A DNA stretch of 64,000 nucleotides from assembly GCA_963825445.1 (NCBI GenBank), contig CAWGTM010000015.1, positions 62,001-126,000 of the forward strand, written 5' to 3'. The DNA is from Actinophytocola sp963825445 (lineage in GTDB: Bacteria > Actinomycetota > Actinomycetes > Mycobacteriales > Pseudonocardiaceae). Below the pieces are notes generated by a model. It was not told where the DNA came from. It saw only the letters and a list, made by a program, of their open reading frames with translations, and made no database searches. This document shows positions 60,018-64,000 of the stretch, piece after piece (position 1 is the first letter of the stretch; each line of letters starts with the position of its first letter). Made by a program: the position numbers and the translations under genes.

Positions 60018-61241
60018 GTGGTCGCGCCGCGCATCCCCGAGGGCTTCGACTTCACCGATCCCGACCTCTACACCGATCGGATCCCGGTTGCCGAGTTCGC
60101 GGAGCTGCGCCGCACGGCGCCCGTGTGGTGGAACGCGCAGCCACACAACGTCGCGGGCTTCGACGACGACGGGTTCTGGGTGGTCAGCCGGCACGCGGAG
60201 GTCAAGGAGGTCTCGCGCAACAGCGAGGTCTTCTCGAGCGCGGAGAACACCGCGATCATCCGGTTCAACGAGGACATGACGCGCGACAAGATCGAGGCGC
60301 AGCGCCTGATCCTGCTGAACATCGACCCGCCGCACCACTCCAAGGTGCGCGGCATCATCTCGCGCGGCTTCACGCCGAAGTCCATCGAACGGCTGCGCGG
60401 CGCGCTCGCGGCCCGCGCCGAGCGGATCGTGTTGGAGGCCAAGGAGCGCGGCAAGGGCGACTTCGTCACCCAGGTCGCGTGCGAGCTGCCGCTGCAGGCG
60501 ATCGCCGAGCTGCTCGGCGTGCCGCAGGAGGACCGGCACAAGGTGTTCGACTGGTCCAACCGCATGATCGGCTCGGAGGACCCGGAGTACAACGTCAATC
60601 CCGAGCTGGCGTCGGTCGAGCTGCTCGGCTACTCGTGGAACCTGGCCGAGGAACGCAAGAAGTGCCCGATGGACGACATCGTCACGAAGCTCGTCCACGC
60701 CGACATCGACGGCGACATGCTCGGCTCGGACGAGTTCGGCTTCTTCGTGCTGCTGCTCGCGGTGGCCGGCAACGAGACGACGCGCAACGCGATCACCCAC
60801 GGCATGTACGCGTTCCTGAACAACCCCGACCAGTGGGAGCTGTACAAGGCGGAGCGCCCGGCCACCACGGCTGACGAGATCGTCCGGTACAGCACCCCGG
60901 TGATGTCCTTCCAGCGCACCGCGATGCGCGACACGACGCTGGGTGGAGCGGACATCAAGAAGGGCGACCGGGTGGGCATGTTCTACAGCTCGGCCAACTT
61001 CGACACCGACGTGTTCGACGCCCCCGAGCGCTTCGACATCACCCGCGACCCCAACCCCCACCTGGGCTTCGGCGGCACGGGCGCCCACTACTGCGTTGGC
61101 GCGAACCTCGCGAGGGTGGAAATCGACCTGATCTTCAACGCCATCGCCGACCACATGCCGAACATCCGCGCTGCCGGCGAACCACGCCGCCTACGCTCCG
61201 GCTGGCTGAACGGCATCAAGGAACTGCAGGTCGCCTACTGA
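60018..61241 (+). CDS. cyp125: Steroid C26-monooxygenase CYP125
   Basis: A 407-residue cytochrome P450. Features are the I-helix AVAGNETTRNAITHG, the heme-binding FGGTGAHYCVGANLAR with Cys359, and an N-terminus starting VVAPRIPEGFDFTDPDLYTD like CYP125. It oxidises C26 of cholesterol or cholestenone to the carboxylic acid, the first side-chain step. The GTG at 60018 has ACGGAGG 5 bp upstream; the frame is open further upstream but without similarity. Electron-transfer partners are not in the window. Confidence 0.92.
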   Translation: MVAPRIPEGFDFTDPDLYTDRIPVAEFAELRRTAPVWWNAQPHNVAGFDDDGFWVVSRHAEVKEVSRNSEVFSSAENTAIIRFNEDMTRDKIEAQRLILLNIDPPHHSKVRGIISRGFTPKSIERLRGALAARAERIVLEAKERGKGDFVTQVACELPLQAIAELLGVPQEDRHKVFDWSNRMIGSEDPEYNVNPELASVELLGYSWNLAEERKKCPMDDIVTKLVHADIDGDMLGSDEFGFFVLLLAVAGNETTRNAITHGMYAFLNNPDQWELYKAERPATTADEIVRYSTPVMSFQRTAMRDTTLGGADIKKGDRVGMFYSSANFDTDVFDAPERFDITRDPNPHLGFGGTGAHYCVGANLARVEIDLIFNAIADHMPNIRAAGEPRRLRSGWLNGIKELQVAY

Positions 61242-61257
61242 CTCTGGCGATTCCCAC

Positions 61258-61462
61258 GTTCGCCCCACCGGCGAGTCCCACGTCGACGACCGGCGAGTCC
61301 CACATTCGTGCCCCGCGAGTCTCCCTCGCAGGACCGCCGAGTTGGCGGTTCGCCGCCCCGGCTCGCGGTCGCGAACAGCCGACTCGCGTGTCGCGAGAGG
61401 GGAACTCGCGTGCTCTGAAAGGGAGACTCGCGGTGTTCGAACGTGGGACTCGCGTGGTCAGT
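61258..61462. repeat. CGAGTC-family repeat array downstream of cyp125
   Basis: GGCGAGTCCCAC occurs twice (from about 61269 and 61291), then CGCGAGTCTCCCTCGCAGGA with GAGTTGGCGGTTCGCC. Inverted words follow (GGGAACTCGCG, GGGAGACTCGCGG, GTGGGACTCGCG) near 61400-61455. This fills most of the 323-bp gap between cyp125 and the MarR gene and could form a long imperfect hairpin. I see no gene in this gap. Confidence 0.72.
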
Positions 61463-61564
61463 GCGGGGTACCCGGGGCCGGATAGTCATACCTGCGGCTC
61501 GCGAGCCAAGAGTGTCGGTGCTCGTGACTACGCTGGAGATCGGGGGGCCGGAGGCCGCCGTTGA

Positions 61565-62050
61565 TCATGAATCTTCCGCCAGGTCGAGAGCCGCACGTTC
61601 ACCCGCACCCGTGCAGCGACGCAGAAAGTCGTGGATCACGGTCAGCTGAGCCGCGTCGTATCGGCCGCTGATCTCGTTCATCTCCTCCCGCATGCCCGCG
61701 TACAGCCGGTACAGCTCGTTGCCCCGCTCGGGCAGCACGCGCAGCACCACGGCGCGCCGGTCGGCCGGGTCGCGGTCCCGCGCGATCCACCCGTCGCGTT
61801 CCAGGCGGTCGAGCATCCCGGTCATGGTCGCCGGGTGCACGCCCGCGCGTTTGGCCAGCGCGCTCGGGCTGATCGGTCCGAGTCGGCCGATCAGTTCCAG
61901 GCAGTTGAGGTCGGCGTCCTTCAGGCCGAGCCGCGCGCTGACCCAGTGGTTCAGGATCGAGAGCTGCCCGAGCAGGTCCCGCAGCTCCATCTGGATGGCG
62001 TTCGCCGTGCGACGGCGCTCACGTCGGTCACCAACCCGTTCGAGATTCAT
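61565..62050 (-). CDS. MarR-family regulator
   Basis: A 161-residue MarR protein with the winged helix SPSALAKRAGVHPATMTGML and the wing DRDPADRRAVVLRVLP. Two identical-arm palindromes cover its start codon and the divergent promoter of the NAD(P)-binding protein gene, so it likely represses both genes. The ligand is unknown. Confidence 0.9.
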   Translation of the reverse strand: MNLERVGDRRERRRTANAIQMELRDLLGQLSILNHWVSARLGLKDADLNCLELIGRLGPISPSALAKRAGVHPATMTGMLDRLERDGWIARDRDPADRRAVVLRVLPERGNELYRLYAGMREEMNEISGRYDAAQLTVIHDFLRRCTGAGERAALDLAEDS

Positions 62051-62075
62051 ATAGTATGACTTTCATATCGTATGA
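62047..62075. promoter_or_regulatory. Two MarR-type operators, TCATA-N3-TATGA
   Basis: TCATATAGTATGA (62047-62059) and TCATATCGTATGA (62063-62075) are perfect 5-bp-arm palindromes starting 16 bp apart. The first includes the MarR start codon (62048-62050). They lie in the 52-bp gap between the divergent MarR and NAD(P)-binding protein genes. Confidence 0.85.
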
Positions 62076-62102
62076 CTTGTCGACCTGAAGGGTGACACAC
62101 AC

Positions 62103-62741
62103 ATGAAGCTCACGGTGTTCGGCGCGACGGGCGGAATCGGCGGACAAGTGGTCCGGCAGGCCCTCGCCGCTGGTCACACGGTCACGGCCGTGGTGCGCGA
62201 CCCCGCCCGGTTCACGGTCGACCGCGACCCGGCGCTGCACGTGGCCACGGTCCCCGACCTCACGGACCTGGCGGCACTGGCCACCGCACTGTCCGGCAGC
62301 GACGCCGCCCTCTCGGGGATCGGCCCACGCAACCCCAAGGACGTCACGGTCGCCTCGACCACCACCCGCGCCATCCTGGCAGCGCTGAAGCAATCAGGAG
62401 TCCCGCGATTCCTCGCGGTCAGCGCCACCCCGGTGGGCCCGATCCCCGACGGTGAGGACTTCCTCAACCGGCGCCTCGTCTACCCCATCACCCGGCGGCT
62501 CCTGCGCGGAATCTACGGCGACCTGGCGGTGATGGAGGCCGACATCGCGGCCAGCGGTCTCCGGTGGACGGTCGTGCGTCCGCCCCGGCTCCACGACAAG
62601 CCGCACGGCGAATACCGCACGGCCGTCGACGCGAACGTCCCACGTGGACACTTCGTGGCGCGATCCGAGGTGGCGCACGCCATGCTGGCCATGGTCGACG
62701 ATCCGGACACCTACGGCAAGGCGGTCGGCGTCGCCCGCTAG
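62103..62741 (+). CDS. NAD(P)H-binding SDR-like protein (NmrA-type)
   Basis: A 212-residue atypical short-chain dehydrogenase with the dinucleotide-binding motif VFGATGGIGGQVVRQALAAG at the N-terminus and the VVRPPRLHDKP segment characteristic of the NAD(P)-binding NmrA/YwnB-like group. There is no complete YxxxK motif, so it may be a redox sensor or a quinone or flavin reductase-like enzyme. It is probably repressed by the divergent MarR. It overlaps the next convergent gene by 4 bp. Confidence 0.85.
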   Translation: MKLTVFGATGGIGGQVVRQALAAGHTVTAVVRDPARFTVDRDPALHVATVPDLTDLAALATALSGSDAALSGIGPRNPKDVTVASTTTRAILAALKQSGVPRFLAVSATPVGPIPDGEDFLNRRLVYPITRRLLRGIYGDLAVMEADIAASGLRWTVVRPPRLHDKPHGEYRTAVDANVPRGHFVARSEVAHAMLAMVDDPDTYGKAVGVAR

Positions 62742-63172
62742 GGCTGGCGCAGGGTGGCCATCGCGCGCTCGGTCTCCCAGAACGCCCGCATCGACAGGAT
62801 GAGACCGTCGTCGCGCACGCGGTAGACGAACACGCCCTCGGTGTCCACTCTGGCACCGCCGGGCAGGATTGCCGAGATGGTACCGATGTTGGCCACCTCA
62901 GGACCCGCGGCGAACGAGTCCTTTATGGAGAACTCGAACCGCTCCACGTTGGCGATCGTCATGTCCCAGAACGCACCGATCCCCGCGTGGCCGTGGTGGC
63001 CGTTGCCGGTCGGGTCGAACATCGAGACGCCCACCGGATCCTCCACCACGGCGTCCTCGGCGAACAGCGCCAGCCATTCGTCCTTCGCGCCGCGCGACAC
63101 CGCGTCCATCGAGCGGCGGGACGCGGTGCGTGCCGGGTGGGTGGTGTCCGGGGCGGTCCAGGTGATGGTCAC
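62738..63172 (-). CDS. Ketosteroid-isomerase-like SnoaL/NTF2-fold protein
   Basis: A 144-residue NTF2-fold protein. WLALFAEDAVVEDPVGVSMF resembles the segment carrying the catalytic Asp of delta-5-3-ketosteroid isomerases and related actinobacterial proteins (Rv0760c type). The GTG at 63172 overlaps the upstream LLM gene stop by 4 bp, so the two are coupled. A steroid role is suggested by the locus but is not shown; no KstR box is visible for this operon in the window. Confidence 0.75.
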   Translation of the reverse strand: MTITWTAPDTTHPARTASRRSMDAVSRGAKDEWLALFAEDAVVEDPVGVSMFDPTGNGHHGHAGIGAFWDMTIANVERFEFSIKDSFAAGPEVANIGTISAILPGGARVDTEGVFVYRVRDDGLILSMRAFWETERAMATLRQP

Positions 63173-64000
63173 AGTTTCCCCATGATGTCCTCGGCGAAGC
63201 GCTTCATGCCGTCCTTCTTGTCCTGCAACGGTCCGTCCAGCGCGACGCCGTAGAACACCCACGGCACCACGATCGCGTCGGTCACGCCTGCCTCGGCCTG
63301 CGCGCGGTAACCGTCCACTCCGAACCGGTCGATGCAGACCGCCTGGATCTCGAACGGTTCCGCCACACGGTCGTACTCGGCGCGCAACGTGCCGAGCCGG
63401 GCGACCACCTCGCGCAGGTCGTCGTACTTGATCATGGCGGACGTCCAGCCGTCGCCCGTGCGGGCGGCCCGCCGAAGCGCCGCCTCCGTGTGTCCGCCGA
63501 CGTAGACCGGCACCGGCGACGTGGGCGCCGGGCTCATCTGGAGCTTGTCGAAGTCGTGGAACTTCCCGTGGTATTCCACCATTCCGCCACCGAGGATCAG
63601 CCGGATCACCTCGACCGCCTCGTCCGCGCGGGCACCGCGGTGGTCGAACTGTCCGCCGCACCAGCGGGATTCCTCGGGCGACCAGCCGAGCCCGATGCCC
63701 AGCCCGAACCGGTTGCCGGTCATCGTCGCCACCGACCCGATCTGGCGCGCCAGCAGCACCGGGTTGCGCGGGTTGAGCTTGAGCACCTGGGTGTAGAAGC
63801 GGATGGTCGACGTGACCGCACCCATGGCGGCCGCCGCGACGAACGGGTCGACCCAGGGTGTGTCGGCGTCCCAGAAGCGGCTGCCGTCCGGTGTGTACGG
63901 ATAGGACGCCGTCACCTGCTCGGAGTAGAACAGCGAGTCCGGCAGCGCGATCGAGGAGTACCCGCACTCCTCGGCCGTGCGCGCCAGCTCGGTCAGTTGG
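63169..64000 (-). CDS. LLM-class F420-dependent oxidoreductase (5' end beyond window)
   Basis: A 277-codon partial gene whose start lies beyond base 64000. It shows luciferase-like family segments RFYTQVLKLNPRNPVLLARQ, NRFGLGIGLGWSPEESRWCG and PVPVYVGGHTEAALRRAART, typical of F420-dependent dehydrogenases of mycobacteria and relatives. It is coupled to the KSI-like gene. The substrate is unknown; a steroid or lipid substrate would fit the neighbourhood. Confidence 0.88.
   Translation of the reverse strand, partial: QLTELARTAEECGYSSIALPDSLFYSEQVTASYPYTPDGSRFWDADTPWVDPFVAAAAMGAVTSTIRFYTQVLKLNPRNPVLLARQIGSVATMTGNRFGLGIGLGWSPEESRWCGGQFDHRGARADEAVEVIRLILGGGMVEYHGKFHDFDKLQMSPAPTSPVPVYVGGHTEAALRRAARTGDGWTSAMIKYDDLREVVARLGTLRAEYDRVAEPFEIQAVCIDRFGVDGYRAQAEAGVTDAIVVPWVFYGVALDGPLQDKKDGMKRFAEDIMGKL

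Overview
The window is chromosomal DNA from a very high-GC Gram-positive actinobacterium. Codon third positions are almost all G/C, GTG and TTG starts are common, genes often overlap by 1-8 bases, and several promoters appear to give leaderless mRNAs. The gene content (KstR-controlled sterol catabolism, 10-methyl fatty acid synthesis, WES/DGAT, KshAB, F420/LLM enzymes) points to Actinomycetota of the Pseudonocardiales/mycolata type, most likely Pseudonocardiaceae. The genus cannot be fixed from the sequence alone.

Layout. (1) 1-2.5 kb: biotin carboxylase/BCCP subunit plus acyl-CoA dehydrogenase, resembling the accA1-fadE19 branched-chain (leucine) catabolic pair. (2) 2.5-14.3 kb: housekeeping and lipid genes, including an SCO6745-family protein, a secreted S15 peptidase, an LLM oxidoreductase, the tmsA-tmsB pair for 10-methylstearate (tuberculostearic acid type) synthesis, a DUF574-type methyltransferase, a PhaC-like hydrolase, and a TetR gene with two perfect tandem operators. 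(3) 14.3-16.9 kb: a translationally coupled pair of acyl-CoA dehydrogenases. (4) 16.9-22.1 kb: a compact catabolic locus (amidase, D-2-hydroxyacid dehydrogenase, DUF3830, two maleate isomerase/arylmalonate decarboxylase-like proteins, GntR) organised around one divergent promoter/operator. (5) 22.1-24.6 kb: GAF-ANTAR regulator, SigD/ShbA-type sigma factor, methyltransferase.

(6) 24.6-43.8 kb: the sterol degradation locus. It holds kstR; the side-chain operon fadE34-chsE1-chsE2-chsH2-chsH1-ltp2; a chsH3-like hydratase; kshB; a small Cys protein; kshA; kstD; a second KstD-like flavoprotein; and hsaA-hsaD-hsaC-hsaB. KstR boxes sit before kstR, fadE34, kstD/kstD2 and hsaA, and two more lie between fadA5 and cyp125 at about 59.9 kb. 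The genes cover C26 oxidation (CYP125), side-chain beta-oxidation (FadE34, ChsE1E2, ChsH1H2, Ltp2, FadA5), ring opening (KshAB, KstD) and ring A cleavage (HsaABCD). The late HIP steps, the mce4 transporter and hsaEFG are not in the window.

(7) 44.1-58.7 kb lies between the two sterol blocks. It holds a 1426-residue secreted subtilase, an epoxide-hydrolase-like protein, a tandem array of four paralogous sigma-factor-like/transmembrane/extracytoplasmic proteins (one frameshifted), a YjbR-type protein, a membrane Ser/Thr kinase, a frameshifted WES/DGAT and an IS30-family element with perfect 26-bp inverted repeats. (8) 58.8-61.2 kb: fadA5 and cyp125. (9) 61.5-64 kb: MarR with two operators, NAD(P)-binding protein, a KSI-like SnoaL protein and an LLM F420 enzyme running off the end.

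Two families of short interspersed repeats are visible: an ATGATGACC family at three gene 3' ends, and a CGAGTC family in two intergenic arrays and, apparently, inside fadE34 as an in-frame insert. Several otherwise intact genes carry single-base frameshifts, which may be real decay or draft-assembly errors.
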